A stretch of 64,000 nt of DNA from an uncultured Bacteroidales bacterium (GCA_934675095.1 CAKUPC010000001.1:124001-188000), one strand, 5' to 3'; shown: positions 25,600-35,443, numbered from the stretch's first letter. The notes: generated by a model from the letters alone, not told the origin. A program made the numbers and translations.

Positions 25600-27708
25600 A
25601 TGGCAAGAGATCTTAAATTTACCAGAAACATCGGTATCATGGCTCACATCGATGCCGGAAAGACCACTACCTCGGAGCGTATTCTCTACTACACGGGAAA
25701 GACTCACAAGATCGGTGAGGTTCATGAGGGCGCGGCCACTATGGACTGGATGGTTCAGGAGCAGGAGCGTGGAATCACCATCACTTCTGCCGCCACTACC
25801 GCTTTCTGGCACTACAGAGGGGATACATATCAGATTAACCTCATCGACACTCCGGGTCACGTTGACTTCACCGTGGAGGTTGAGCGTTCTCTCCGTGTTC
25901 TTGACGGAACGGTCGCTACTTTCTGCGCGGTAGGTCGTGTGCAGCCTCAGTCCGAGACCGTTTGGCGTCAGGCTGACAAGTACGGCGTTCCAAAGATTGC
26001 GTATGTCAACAAGATGGACCGTGTCGGCGCGGACTTCCTCGCCGTCGTTGAGGAAATCAAGACCAAACTCGGTGCAAGGGCAGTTCCAATCTGCCTCCCT
26101 ATCGGAGCCGAGGACAAGTTCGAGGGCATCATCGACCTCATCGCCAACAAGGCGATTTACTATGACGGAGGTGAGGAGCTCGTGAACTACGAGATTAAGG
26201 AAATCCCGGAGAACATGAAGGCAGAGGCTGCCGCATGGAGGGAGAAGCTCGTTGAGGCCGCTGCCGATTACGACGACTCTCTCATGGAGAAGTTCTTCGA
26301 GGATCCTGACTCAATCAGTGAGGACGAGATTATCGCGGCTCTCCGCAAGGCTACAATCAATATGTCAATCGTGCCTGCATGCTGCGGCTCGTCATTCAAG
26401 AACAAGGGCGTTCAGTTCCTTCTTGACGCTGTGATGCGCTACCTTCCGTCTCCGCTCGACATCCCTTCAATCAAGGGAACGAATCCTAAGACCGGAGAAG
26501 AGGAAGTCCGTCATCCGAACGCGAAGGAGCCGTTCTGCGCTCTCGTGTTCAAGATTGCGACCGACCCGTTCGTGGGCCGTCTCGCATTCCTCAGGGCATA
26601 TTCCGGACATCTTGACGCTGGCTCATACGTGCTCAACACCCGTTCCGACAAGAAGGAGCGCGTGGCGCGTCTCTACCAGATGCACTCCAACAAGCAGAAC
26701 CCTATCGATTTCGTCGAGGCCGGCGACATCTGCGCCGCCGTCGGATTCAAGGACCTGCGCACGGGAGACACAATCTGCGACGAGGCACATCCTATCACCC
26801 TTGAGTCAATGGAATTCCCTGATCCGGTAATCGGACTTGCAGTGGAGCCTAAGACCCAGAAGGACCTTGACAAGCTCGGAATCGCTCTCGCGAAGCTTGC
26901 GGAGGAGGATCCTACCTTCACCGTCAAGTCAGACCACGAGACAGGCCAGACGGTCATCAGCGGTATGGGCGAACTTCACCTTGACATCATCGTCGATCGT
27001 CTTCGCCGTGAGTTCGGCGTCGATATTAACCAGGGTGCGCCTCAGGTTAACTACAAGGAGGCCATCACAATCCCTGTTCAGCACCGCGAGGTGTTCAAGA
27101 AGCAGTCCGGCGGCCGCGGTAAGTTCGCGGACATCATCGTCGAGATTGCCCCTGCGGACGAGGGAGTTACGGGACTTCAGTTCATCGACGAGGTCAAGGG
27201 CGGTAACATCCCTAAGGAGTTCATCCCGTCAGTCGAGAAGGGCTTCAAGTCAGCGATGGCGAACGGAGTTCTCGCCGGCTACGAGGTTCCTTCACTCAAG
27301 GTTACCCTCAAGGACGGTTCGTTCCACCCTGTCGATTCAGACCAGCTCTCATTCGAAATCTGCGCCCGCATGGCGTTCCGTCATGCCTGCCCTAAGGCCA
27401 AGCCGGTTCTTCTTGAACCTATCATGAGCCTTGAGGTGGTTACTCCGGAAGACTATATGGGTGACATCGTGGGCGACCTCAACCGCCGCCGCGGTCAGGT
27501 CACTGCAATGGACTCCACGGTCGGTGCGCGTATCGTCAAGGCGTTCGTTCCGCTCGCCGAGCAGTTCGGCTATGTGACGGTTCTCCGTACCATCTCATCA
27601 GGACGTGCAACCAGCACGATGACTTTCGACCACTACGCCGAGGTTCCTGCGAGCCTTGCGAAGGACATCATCGAGAAGTCCGGCTACAAGGTTCCTGAGG
27701 AGGAATAA
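25600..27708 (+). CDS. fusA: Elongation factor G
   Basis: 702 residues. G1 is [10 protein letters not shown]3 DTPGH, G4 NKMD, with the switch region [12 protein letters not shown]. Domains II-V follow, including [14 protein letters not shown] and the C-terminal [19 protein letters not shown]. It drives GTP-dependent translocation on the ribosome. Its place between rpsG and rpsJ is the usual one, and codon use is strongly biased as expected for a highly expressed gene. This looks like the housekeeping EF-G. Confidence 0.98.
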   Translation: MARDLKFTRNIGIMAHIDAGKTTTSERILYYTGKTHKIGEVHEGAATMDWMVQEQERGITITSAATTAFWHYRGDTYQINLIDTPGHVDFTVEVERSLRVLDGTVATFCAVGRVQPQSETVWRQADKYGVPKIAYVNKMDRVGADFLAVVEEIKTKLGARAVPICLPIGAEDKFEGIIDLIANKAIYYDGGEELVNYEIKEIPENMKAEAAAWREKLVEAAADYDDSLMEKFFEDPDSISEDEIIAALRKATINMSIVPACCGSSFKNKGVQFLLDAVMRYLPSPLDIPSIKGTNPKTGEEEVRHPNAKEPFCALVFKIATDPFVGRLAFLRAYSGHLDAGSYVLNTRSDKKERVARLYQMHSNKQNPIDFVEAGDICAAVGFKDLRTGDTICDEAHPITLESMEFPDPVIGLAVEPKTQKDLDKLGIALAKLAEEDPTFTVKSDHETGQTVISGMGELHLDIIVDRLRREFGVDINQGAPQVNYKEAITIPVQHREVFKKQSGGRGKFADIIVEIAPADEGVTGLQFIDEVKGGNIPKEFIPSVEKGFKSAMANGVLAGYEVPSLKVTLKDGSFHPVDSDQLSFEICARMAFRHACPKAKPVLLEPIMSLEVVTPEDYMGDIVGDLNRRRGQVTAMDSTVGARIVKAFVPLAEQFGYVTVLRTISSGRATSTMTFDHYAEVPASLAKDIIEKSGYKVPEEE

Positions 27709-27742
27709 TAACAGAAAGTTTAATTGGTTATACAATAACGAC

Positions 27743-28048
27743 ATGAGCCAAAAAATCAGAATTAAGCTTAAATCATTCGATCACATGCTGATTGACAAGT
27801 CGGCAAAGAAGATCGTTGAGACAGTTTCTTCTACAGGTGCCCGCGTGAACGGTCCTATTCCGCTCCCTACCAACAAGAAGATTTTCACTGTCAACCGCTC
27901 GACATTCGTGAACAAGAAGGCCCGCGAGCAGTTCGAACTGAACTCTTACTGCCGTCTCCTTGACATCTACGATTCGACTCAGAAGACCGTTGATGCCCTG
28001 ATGAAGCTTGAGCTTCCGAGCGGCGTTGAGGTTGAGATCAAAGTCTGA
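27743..28048 (+). CDS. rpsJ: 30S ribosomal protein S10
   Basis: 101 residues starting [20 protein letters not shown]; this ATG at 27743 gives the standard S10 N-terminus. [20 protein letters not shown] is conserved. S10 is part of the 30S head and also a NusB partner in antitermination. It is 34 bases after fusA. In most Bacteroidota I know, rplC and the rest of the S10 operon follow; here the cluster ends and a tRNA gene comes next. Confidence 0.98.
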   Translation: MSQKIRIKLKSFDHMLIDKSAKKIVETVSSTGARVNGPIPLPTNKKIFTVNRSTFVNKKAREQFELNSYCRLLDIYDSTQKTVDALMKLELPSGVEVEIKV

Positions 28049-28081
28049 GCGCAAAACCCTCGAAATTTGAAATAAATTTCA

Positions 28082-28120
28082 TATCTTTGCAGAGCCGTCT
28101 TCCCAAAACGGCGGCTCTGC
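28082..28120 (+). promoter_or_regulatory. tRNA promoter overlapping terminator-like hairpin
   Basis: TATCTTTG (28082-28089) is a -7 box for the tRNA gene; no good -33 is visible. A 9-bp perfect stem, GCAGAGCCG (28089-28097) with CGGCTCTGC (28112-28120), begins in it and is followed by AAATTTT. It may end the rpsJ transcript as well as shape the start of the tRNA precursor. Confidence 0.5.
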
Positions 28121-28148
28121 AAATTTTAAAAAAGTTCTTTGAACCTTT

Positions 28149-28223
28149 GGTCCCATAGCTCAGTTGGTTAGTAGCATCTGACTCATAATCAGGGGGTCGT
28201 AGGATCATGCCCTGCTGGGACCA
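28149..28223 (+). tRNA. tRNA-Met (CAT) with atypical T- and D-arms
   Basis: The acceptor arms GGTCCCA and TGGGACC pair fully; the discriminator is A and CCA is not encoded. The anticodon loop CTCATAA carries CAT. The D-arm has an extra T (TTAGTAGC where TTAGAGC is usual), leaving one mismatch in the stem. The T-loop reads ATCATGC where TTCGAGC is usual, so the invariant T54 and A58 are A and T. It is most like an elongator tRNA-Met, although a lysidine-modified tRNA-Ile cannot be excluded. It may be impaired or specialised. Confidence 0.85.
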
Positions 28224-28227
28224 CGAC

Positions 28228-28279
28228 AGAGAAAGTTACCAAAGCTGTTTTCAGCAGCCTTGGCAGTTTCTCTTTATTT
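28228..28279 (+). terminator. Long stem-loop terminator after the tRNA
   Basis: AGAGAAA (28228-28234) pairs with TTTCTCT (28267-28273). An inner stem has CCAA/TTGG and CTG/CAG around a TTTT loop. TTATTT follows. Confidence 0.7.
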
Positions 28280-28317
28280 AAACCCTTTGCAAGAATGCGC
28301 AGCCCGCTTTCTGATAA

Positions 28318-29070
28318 TCATATTTTTGTATTCGGATTTCGGTACTGACCATGTTTCTTGGTTCTTCCGCATCCGTACTGGATGGCAAACTTTGGGCAAA
28401 AGTGCAGGCAACGGAAGCATAGGGTGCATTGCTTTTTTACCCAAACAGGTCTCTTCTCCCGAATCTCGATGGCCTGAACAGGACAACGTCCGGCACAAAG
28501 ACCGCAGCCTATGCACTGGTCTTCCACATAGAAGTTCTTAGTCTTTCGTTCCGAATTGAGCAACGGATCCGTAAATATGCGGACTGCATAGGGGATTTTC
28601 TTTTCCATCCGATTCCCGGTAAGACGCTGACGGATTCCATCGATCGCCGCGTCAATATAACGCTCTGCCTCCCGGTTCTGTCTGGCAACATCCTCCGAAT
28701 CGCTCAAATCGAAGAGTGGAGTCCATGTGTCCGGCATCTTGACGCCGAAGCCGGCATCCGTTGAAATGCCCTTACAAGCCAGAATCCTCCTCGCATCTTC
28801 GTATGTACAGCCGGGAGTAGTGCCATAAGTGGCCACAATAAAGGAATACTTTGGGATGGTCTTGCCGAAAACGGCTCTACTGAGAAATTCCCGGACATAA
28901 GCCGGCAGTTCCCACCAATGGGTCGGCGTTACAATCCCGAACATTTCTCCCTCCGAGATGTCAATTATTCCGTCTGATTTTTCCATTGATACAGCCACAT
29001 CGCCGAATGCTGCCACAATTCGTTCCGCGACCCACTTGCTGTTCCCTGTTCCCGAAAAATATAGTATCAT
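28318..29070 (-). CDS. EFR1-type flavodoxin-ferredoxin fusion protein
   Basis: I place the start at 29070 (MILYFSGTGNSKWVAERIVA) because this begins exactly at the flavodoxin strand; the longer reading adds 23 unlikely residues. 250 residues. The N-terminal flavodoxin-like domain has the FMN phosphate loop SGTGNS and the segment VTPTHWWELPAYVREFLSRA. The C-terminal third binds two [4Fe-4S] clusters through CIGCGLCAGRCP and CTLCFRCLHFCP. It is a cytoplasmic electron-transfer protein, probably used by an anaerobe in low-potential redox chemistry; the partner is unknown. It is alone, convergent with the tRNA gene and downstream of GH97. Confidence 0.85.
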   Translation of the reverse strand: MILYFSGTGNSKWVAERIVAAFGDVAVSMEKSDGIIDISEGEMFGIVTPTHWWELPAYVREFLSRAVFGKTIPKYSFIVATYGTTPGCTYEDARRILACKGISTDAGFGVKMPDTWTPLFDLSDSEDVARQNREAERYIDAAIDGIRQRLTGNRMEKKIPYAVRIFTDPLLNSERKTKNFYVEDQCIGCGLCAGRCPVQAIEIREKRPVWVKKQCTLCFRCLHFCPKFAIQYGCGRTKKHGQYRNPNTKI

Positions 29071-29164
29071 ATATAAAACATTTTGATTGTGTCGTGTCTC
29101 AAAGTTTATACCTATTTTCCCGTTCATCTCCATTGACACACAGCGGATGGTGGCTTATTATGAA

Positions 29165-29200
29165 ACAAAAAGGCCGGTTCAAATTCTGATTGAACCGGCT
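29165..29200 (-). terminator. Terminator at the 3' end of the PUL
   Basis: GCCGGTTCAA (29173-29182) and TTGAACCGGC (29190-29199) form a perfect 10-bp stem. On the minus strand it is followed by CCTTTTTG. It closes the GH97 transcript. Confidence 0.85.
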
Positions 29201-29223
29201 CTTGAAATTATAAGTCAGTCACC

Positions 29224-31236
29224 CTACTTGCGGGAAATCTTGGCGACCCAGCCGCCGCCCTTGGCGAGGTGGACGGTGAGCTTGCGGTCGGCGGGAACGG
29301 AGGCGGTGGTGTGGACATAGTCGCGGGCCGCCTTGTTCGCGTTCAGGCCGTCATGGAAGATGTCGAGCGTCCAGTCGCCTTCGCCGATGAAGCTCAGGTC
29401 GAGCGTGATGTCGCGCTCATCCCAACCGGTGAGGGCACCGACATACCAGTCGTTGCCGCTGCGGCGGGCGATGGTGATGTATTTGCCTATCTCGCCGTTC
29501 ATTCCGAGACTCTCGTCCCAGATTTCAGGGCATTCCGCGATGAACTTCGTGCACTCCGGCTCGCCAATATAGTTGGACGGAGAGTCGCAGAGCATATTGA
29601 ACGGAGAGTCGAAGACCACATACTCCGCAAGCTGGCGGCAGCGTGTGCCCTGGCTCATCGGTTCGTTATAGACAGGGCGATAGTTCCTTTTTGCGGCGTT
29701 TCTCATCGCTCCCTGAGTGTAGTCCATAGGGCCTGCGGCCATACGGATGAACGGAACCGTCACGTCGTAGGTCACCTGATCCACTTCCGGCTTGCTCCAT
29801 TTCATCTGTTCAAGTCCGTGCACGCCCTCGTAGTTCACGACATTCGGCCACCTGCGGCTGAGTCCGGTCGGCTTGTAGGTGCCGTGGAAGTCCATCATCA
29901 GGCCGTATTTCGCCGCCATCTCGGCCGCACGCGCGTGGAAATTCACCATCAGCTGGTCGTCCCTGTCCATGAAATCGACCTTGAAGCCCTTCACTCCCAT
30001 TTCAGAGAAATGCCTGCACACCTTCTCCATGTCGCGGTCAAATGCCCAGTAGCCTGCCCAGAGTATGATTCCGACATTGCGCTCCTTTCCGTAATCCACA
30101 ATTTCCTGAAGGTTGATTTCCGGAATCACCTGGAAGAGGTCGGCCTTGAGGTTCACTGCCCAGCCCTCGTCGAGAATCACGTACTCTATGCCATGGGATG
30201 CGGCAAAGTCGATGTAGTACTTGTATGTCTCATTGTTGATTCCGGCCTTGAAATCGACGTTGTAGAGATTCCAGTCGTTCCACCAGTCCCATGCAACCTT
30301 GCCCGGCTTCACCCAGCTGTAGTCCGTGCCGGCATCCTGCTCAGGAGAGAGCTTCCAGACCATGTCGTTCACGGCAAGCTGCGCGTCAGAAGTGCTGACC
30401 ATGATGACCCTCCACGGGAAAGTCTCGTCCCCTGAAACCTTCGCGATGAAATTCTCGCGCTCCTTGACAACGCCCTGAAGCATATTGTGACCGCCCTGCT
30501 CGATTACTTTCGGATAGGTGGCAAACACTCCCTCAAGGCTTGTCTCGCCGGGCTTCCCGAGCAGATACATTCCCGGATAGTCGGTGAGGTCCGCGTCGGT
30601 GATGAGCACCTTCACCCCGTTGTCGGCAGCGACTGCGAGCGGGAGGAACGCGAGCTTCCCGTCCTTCCATTCGGAAACCTTCTGTACGGTGTAGGTGTTC
30701 TCGAATGAATTATAGAACTGGCCATCAAACGTGTCGGCTCCGGTTTTCCTGACATAAGGGACGAATGTCTGGCGATCCTCTCCGAAATTGAACTCCGCCT
30801 GCTCGGAAATGACCTCGTATGTCTTATTCTTGTCGAGCCTGCTGATGAAACGATATGCAACACCGTCGTCGTATGCCCTGAACACGATAGTGAACTCCTT
30901 GAAGTTCAATGAAATCTGGTTGTAGTTATCGCGCACTTCCGCCTTCTTGTAGGCGACGGCAGGGAAAGTCTTGTCAAACGATGTCTTCACAACCTTGCGC
31001 ACCTTGTCGTTCTGTCCGAACACGATGCCGTCTGAAAGGCTCATGGAAACCGCCGACGGGGCGATGAGTGTCTGTTCGTCGCGGGACACCGAATATCTGA
31101 TGTCTTCGCCGACCGTAACCGTGGCGCTGATGTGCCCGTCAGGCGACGTAACCCGATAGTTCACGTCCTTCGCGAATGAAGTAACCGCCGCTCCCAAAAT
31201 CGCCGCGGCAAGAAAAATCAATCTTTTGAAATTCAT
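29224..31236 (-). CDS. GH97 alpha-galactosidase/alpha-glucosidase
   Basis: 670 residues with signal peptide (MNFKRLIFLAAAILGAAVTS). It has the GH97 layout: N-terminal beta-sandwich (DVNYRVTSPDGHISATVTVG), TIM barrel starting near PGKVAWDWWNDWNLYNVDFK, and a C-terminal beta domain (WDERDITLDLSFIGEGDWTL). Asp421 in KGFKVDFMDRDDQL matches the nucleophile position of the retaining, alpha-galactosidase-like GH97 branch; the inverting SusB-like branch uses glutamates instead. It is probably periplasmic, removing alpha-linked galactose or glucose from imported oligosaccharides. It is the last gene of the PUL, separated by 334 bp that hold repeat copy C and a possible -7 box (TAAATTTG, 31340-31347), so it may have its own promoter. 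Confidence 0.9.
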   Translation of the reverse strand: MNFKRLIFLAAAILGAAVTSFAKDVNYRVTSPDGHISATVTVGEDIRYSVSRDEQTLIAPSAVSMSLSDGIVFGQNDKVRKVVKTSFDKTFPAVAYKKAEVRDNYNQISLNFKEFTIVFRAYDDGVAYRFISRLDKNKTYEVISEQAEFNFGEDRQTFVPYVRKTGADTFDGQFYNSFENTYTVQKVSEWKDGKLAFLPLAVAADNGVKVLITDADLTDYPGMYLLGKPGETSLEGVFATYPKVIEQGGHNMLQGVVKERENFIAKVSGDETFPWRVIMVSTSDAQLAVNDMVWKLSPEQDAGTDYSWVKPGKVAWDWWNDWNLYNVDFKAGINNETYKYYIDFAASHGIEYVILDEGWAVNLKADLFQVIPEINLQEIVDYGKERNVGIILWAGYWAFDRDMEKVCRHFSEMGVKGFKVDFMDRDDQLMVNFHARAAEMAAKYGLMMDFHGTYKPTGLSRRWPNVVNYEGVHGLEQMKWSKPEVDQVTYDVTVPFIRMAAGPMDYTQGAMRNAAKRNYRPVYNEPMSQGTRCRQLAEYVVFDSPFNMLCDSPSNYIGEPECTKFIAECPEIWDESLGMNGEIGKYITIARRSGNDWYVGALTGWDERDITLDLSFIGEGDWTLDIFHDGLNANKAARDYVHTTASVPADRKLTVHLAKGGGWVAKISRK

Positions 31237-31448
31237 AAATTTTAGTGTTTATCAATAATAAGAAAAAATCAATATATCCATAAATCGTAACCTTGTCAAT
31301 ATAAGACGCAATCAATATCCTTTTATACTCAGAGACCTTCAAATTTAATCCTCAATATGCAGAATATGTTTATTTTTCTGTGTTCGTTCTTTTGGTGTCT
31401 TTATTTCTCAAAATAATTCCGACAAAAAGCACTGGAAGAAAGGGGATG

Positions 31449-31547
31449 AAGAAAAGGATGAGATGCAAGGCGCATCAGGAAATTCGACCCGGAGCAACCT
31501 TATGGTTGTGAGGACTTGAATTTCATGTGCAACGAAGCAGATCGCCT
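31449..31547 (-). repeat. Interspersed structured 3'-UTR element, copy C
   Basis: Read on the minus strand it starts with ATCTGCTTCGTTG and ends with GCGCCTTGCATCTC then ATCCTTTTCTTC, as in copies A and B. Internal pairing: GAAATTC with GAATTTC (plus-strand 31518-31524 and 31479-31485) and an apical AACC/GGTT. It begins about 24 bases after the methyltransferase stop, in the sense of that gene. The remainder of the 31237-31570 gap holds only a possible GH97 promoter. Confidence 0.7.
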
Positions 31548-31570
31548 TTTCTTCGCCCCGTACCGCCCCG

Positions 31571-32626
31571 TCACCTTGACAGACGGACTACGATGCTCAG
31601 CGGCAGCCTCTTTCCATAATTGTCCGTCAGCACAAGCTCCCCGCTCTGAATTTCCTTGAAACCCGTCTTGAGACAGAAATTCTGCCGGACGACCGTCTCC
31701 CCGAGCACCGCGCTGAAGCCGTTGGAGTAGAGGTTCAGCACCATGAAACTGTCAGTGGGGGCTAGAATCGCCGAAACGCATTTCAGCATATCGTTCAGGC
31801 ACTCGTCCAACTTCCATTTCTCGCCGTCCGGTCCGTGTCCGTAGGCCGGAGGGTCGAGGATGATTCCCTGATAGACATTCCCTCTCTTTGCTTCGCGCCG
31901 GGCGAACTTCAGCGCGTCTTCCACCACCCAGCGGATGTTGTCCAGGCCGCTGTTCTCCATGTTCCCCTTGGCCCAGGTCACGACCTGTCGCACCGAGTCG
32001 AGGTGCGTCACGTCCGCCCCTGCCGCCTTTGCCGCGAGCGAGGCCGCTCCCGTGTAGGCGAAGAGGTTCAGTACCTTGGGGATCGGCCGTCCCTCCGCCT
32101 TTGCCTTTTCCACAAGGGTCTTCGTATGTGTGTAGATGTACTCCCAGTTCGGAGCCTGCTCGGGGAAGACCCCAACGTGCTTGAAAGACGTCAGCCCCAG
32201 ACGCAGACGGAACGACGGCCCGCTCGTAAGGACATCGGTTGTCGTCCGTGCGTCGTCCTCGATGGAATCGCCCGCTTCAGCCCGCGAGCCCGTTTCTGTA
32301 ATCTCTGACACCAGGCCGGCGCAGTTCTCCGCTCCATAGCCGCCGTATCTGATGAACCACTGGTCGTCCATCCGCTTGAGCCGTTTCCATGTCCCGCTGT
32401 CCTCCTTCCCGGCCTTTCCGAATCCGGCTCCGGGAGCGAACCTCGTGTGCATCAGACGGTTCCATTCGTCGTCCGAAAGCGACTTGTCCCAAAGAGCCTT
32501 AGGCTCCGGACGTGCCATCACGATTTTTCCGAATCTTTCGAGTTTCTCAAAGTTTCCGCAGTCGATGAGCTGATAATCCTTCCACAGCGGACTTGGGCTT
32601 TCAATTGTCATGTCTTTATGCTTCAT
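31571..32626 (-). CDS. Class I SAM-dependent methyltransferase
   Basis: 351 residues. The C-terminal two-thirds is a Rossmann methyltransferase: motif I is VLNLFAYTGAASLAAKAAGA, the acidic loop is THLDSVRQVV, and motif IV is GIILDPPAYGHGPDGEKW. The DPPAYG motif and overall plan match the RlmI-like/PF10672 group that methylates RNA bases, so an rRNA target is the best guess. An insert around residues 108-135 (ETGSRAEAGDSIEDDART) is unusual. The start is ambiguous (32626 or 32611); a GCTTCA/TGAAGC inverted repeat covers the first ATG. It follows GH31 by 18 bases and so is embedded in the PUL transcript, probably by chance. Confidence 0.8.
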   Translation of the reverse strand: MKHKDMTIESPSPLWKDYQLIDCGNFEKLERFGKIVMARPEPKALWDKSLSDDEWNRLMHTRFAPGAGFGKAGKEDSGTWKRLKRMDDQWFIRYGGYGAENCAGLVSEITETGSRAEAGDSIEDDARTTTDVLTSGPSFRLRLGLTSFKHVGVFPEQAPNWEYIYTHTKTLVEKAKAEGRPIPKVLNLFAYTGAASLAAKAAGADVTHLDSVRQVVTWAKGNMENSGLDNIRWVVEDALKFARREAKRGNVYQGIILDPPAYGHGPDGEKWKLDECLNDMLKCVSAILAPTDSFMVLNLYSNGFSAVLGETVVRQNFCLKTGFKEIQSGELVLTDNYGKRLPLSIVVRLSR

Positions 32627-32644
32627 TGAAGCACAAAGTTAGCA

Positions 32645-35443
32645 TTAAAAATCCAATTGGGCTCGCAAGCGCGCGAGAAATTCCGGCGGGAGCTTGCCGA
32701 GGCCCTCAAGGTCCGCCAATGCCGCCTGCGGGTCAAATTCGGAGAGAAAGGCCGGTGCGTTATTAGGGTCTTCAGTTATGAAACTGCCGCACTGAAGAAT
32801 CGCCAGAAAAGAGTCCGGCATCTTACAGATGCGGTCCACATAAGTGCCGAACGCCATCTTTGCCTCCGGAGCGAACTTTCGCATCCTGTTGATGCGTCCC
32901 TTCGCCCCGTCGAGGAGCGCGAGTTGCTCAGGGGAAAACTCCGGGAAACTGCAATCCACCATGAGGCGTTCGCTGACATCGGATTCCGGGAGATATATCT
33001 TCACGGTGAGGTTTGCTCCGTCGTAGGTCCACAGCGCCTCTGAAGAGGCTCCGTTTTCGGAGGATGCCTCAGAGGCAAAGCGGGAATAGCGGACGGGCGC
33101 TCCGTTGAAGAGCACTTCAGACGGCGCGTAGGAGTTCGCGAGCTCGATTATGACGCTGCGGGACGTGGCGGCGGAGGGGAACTGACCCGTGCGCGGGGAG
33201 ACTTCGATGTGTGTGCCGTGAATGTCGGAATGCTTGCTGATTTTCGTTGTGGCGTACTCCGAGACGTATGCCTGCGTCCCGCCGTCGTCCTCATAGACCG
33301 TTGCCGTGCTGCTGCCGTGGCCGGGGGCGACGAACAGCCGCAGAGTGTTATCCGCGCTCCGGAGGGAGGTGATTTTTTCGGATGCCATAGGGATGACGGC
33401 TCCGGCCTTGACAAACCACGGATTCTCGTTTATTGTGTAGTGGAGCGTGTCTGTGACACCGCCCTTGAATGTCTTGCCGGAAGCAACGTCGAACCAGTCA
33501 GACCCTTCCGGAAACCACATTGTACGGGCGGCAAGCCCCGTGACACTATCGACCGGTTCACATACGACCGTCGCGAGGATGTCGTCCCCGAACATATATT
33601 CCTGCTTAAAAGAGTATGCCCGAGGGTCTTCCGGAGAATCATAATAGAGCGGACGGCAGATGGAAATTCCGGTGTCGAAGGCCTCGCGGGCGGCCGTGTA
33701 GATGTAGGGGGAGAGACTGTAGCGCAGGCGGATTGCGTCACGCATGGTCGGGAAATAGTCCGGGAATTTCCAGAAATGCTTCTCGATCACAGGATCCTTT
33801 GTGGAGTGCGTCTTGAAAATAGGTGTGAACACGCCGTACTGGAACCAGCGCGTGAAGAGTTCCGGATTCGTGGCCTTCATCCCCTCGTATTTCTTGAACC
33901 CGCCGATGTCATGCCCCCAGTAGCCGTACGCCACGTTCGACGCCGTGGCAGTGAAATAGGGAAGGTAGCCGAGGACTTTCCATGTGGCGTAGGTGTCGCC
34001 GGAGAATCCGACAGGGTAGCGGTGGCTGCCGATGCCGCCCCAGCGGTGGTATATCATCGGTCTCGGAGCCTGAATCCCCAGATGGGAAGTGCGCCGCACC
34101 TTGTCGTTGAAGAAACAGTAATTTATCCAGAATGTGTTGCTCAGCCCCAGAACATAGCGGCTGTCCCTCCACTGCTGCCAGTCCTGCCACCAGAAATCAA
34201 CTCCTTGTTTTTCAATGGGATGTATGACTGAATTGAAATATGCGTCCGCCCATTCCATCTGGCTCATCCTGTGCGGAACCGGCGCCGGCTGCCCGGTCTT
34301 TCCCTCTCCCGCAGGCTTCTTCACTCCCGCATAATGGTAGGGTTCCGTGCCATAGACATAGTCTTTCGGCCCGTCATAGTCGGAAGTTCGCGAAAGATAG
34401 TCCTTGACGAAGCGGCCGTAGGGCTCTTCAAAGGGCTGTATCCCCTCATTGAAGTGCAGGTTCAGCGCGGTCTTGACACCGAGTCCGTGGAGCTCGGCCA
34501 GACAGTTCTCCGGCGACGGGAAAAGCTGCTTCTGCCATGTGTAGCCGGTCCAGCCTTCGGATTCTCCGAGGTCGTCCTTAGGACATCCGGAGCCCATCTT
34601 GAGCCCGAACACCTCATGCCAGTCCATGTCGATTATCATCACGTCAATCGGAATCCCGTAGGAGCGTATCTCGCTGCAGAGCTCGACCAACTCATAGTCC
34701 GAATACTGCCAGTAGCGGCTCCACCAGTAGCCGAAAGCCCATTTCGGCGGCAGCGGAACCTTGCCCGAAATCTTCGTGAAGTCCGAGACGGCAGCCTTGT
34801 AGTCATGTCCGTAGGCAAAGAGATACCAGTCTTGACGCTCTCCGTCCCCGCGGCTTTCCACCCAGGTCTTCCAGTCCTCATCGACCGGCTTCAGCAGATG
34901 CCGCTCCGACTCGTCAATTACAGCCCAGCCGTCGCGGGAGACCACGCCTTTGTCGAACGGGTCTATGGTCTTTTCCCCGTCGCAGCTGTCAAGGGTGCGG
35001 CAGGTACCGAGCAGGTTGCCTCCCTCGTCCATCCCCGGATGCCATACGACCCTGCGTGAACCGCCGTCCGCCTTGGGCATATTGAACGTCACCGAAAGAT
35101 TCGAGGAGTCAAACTTTCCCTTTCCGTAATAGACGAGCTTCAAATCCGCCGTCTCGATTGTTGTCCTGTTACGCGACTTTCTGACCTTGAACTTCGGCAC
35201 GTCAAGTCTGCGGTTGACGACGCCGAGCGTGGCCTTGTCCTCGAAACGGCCGTCTTCGGACCATTCCATGCGCAGCAGACGCGGGGTAAGGACGGTGAAT
35301 CGCGCATTGCCGGAAACTACCACGGCTTCCGGAGCCGCGGCCGGATTGTCTTCGGGCAGTCCAGTCGTTTGGGCATTGGCGGCAAAAGGCAACAGAAATA
35401 AGACGGCCGCTGCAATGAACATGCGGCTATGGTGATGTTTCAT
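32645..35443 (-). CDS. GH31 alpha-glycosidase
   Basis: I start at 35443 (MKHHHSRMFIAAAVLFLLPF, a signal peptide); the upstream ATG at 35530 lies in a repeat and adds 29 unlikely residues. 932 residues. N-terminal beta-sandwich, then TIM barrel from PPKWAFGYWWSRYWQYSDYE. The nucleophile is Asp421 in GVDFWWQDWQQWRD and the acid/base is Asp483 in GFSGDTYATW; GYWGHDIGGF forms the substrate pocket. A beta-rich C-terminal region and a helical tail of about 90 residues (SPEQLALLDGAKGRINRM) follow. GH31 covers alpha-glucosidase, alpha-xylosidase and alpha-galactosidase; which applies here is not decided by sequence. Likely periplasmic, acting on side chains or terminal units of the PUL glycan. Confidence 0.9.
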   Translation of the reverse strand: MKHHHSRMFIAAAVLFLLPFAANAQTTGLPEDNPAAAPEAVVVSGNARFTVLTPRLLRMEWSEDGRFEDKATLGVVNRRLDVPKFKVRKSRNRTTIETADLKLVYYGKGKFDSSNLSVTFNMPKADGGSRRVVWHPGMDEGGNLLGTCRTLDSCDGEKTIDPFDKGVVSRDGWAVIDESERHLLKPVDEDWKTWVESRGDGERQDWYLFAYGHDYKAAVSDFTKISGKVPLPPKWAFGYWWSRYWQYSDYELVELCSEIRSYGIPIDVMIIDMDWHEVFGLKMGSGCPKDDLGESEGWTGYTWQKQLFPSPENCLAELHGLGVKTALNLHFNEGIQPFEEPYGRFVKDYLSRTSDYDGPKDYVYGTEPYHYAGVKKPAGEGKTGQPAPVPHRMSQMEWADAYFNSVIHPIEKQGVDFWWQDWQQWRDSRYVLGLSNTFWINYCFFNDKVRRTSHLGIQAPRPMIYHRWGGIGSHRYPVGFSGDTYATWKVLGYLPYFTATASNVAYGYWGHDIGGFKKYEGMKATNPELFTRWFQYGVFTPIFKTHSTKDPVIEKHFWKFPDYFPTMRDAIRLRYSLSPYIYTAAREAFDTGISICRPLYYDSPEDPRAYSFKQEYMFGDDILATVVCEPVDSVTGLAARTMWFPEGSDWFDVASGKTFKGGVTDTLHYTINENPWFVKAGAVIPMASEKITSLRSADNTLRLFVAPGHGSSTATVYEDDGGTQAYVSEYATTKISKHSDIHGTHIEVSPRTGQFPSAATSRSVIIELANSYAPSEVLFNGAPVRYSRFASEASSENGASSEALWTYDGANLTVKIYLPESDVSERLMVDCSFPEFSPEQLALLDGAKGRINRMRKFAPEAKMAFGTYVDRICKMPDSFLAILQCGSFITEDPNNAPAFLSEFDPQAALADLEGLGKLPPEFLARLRAQLDF

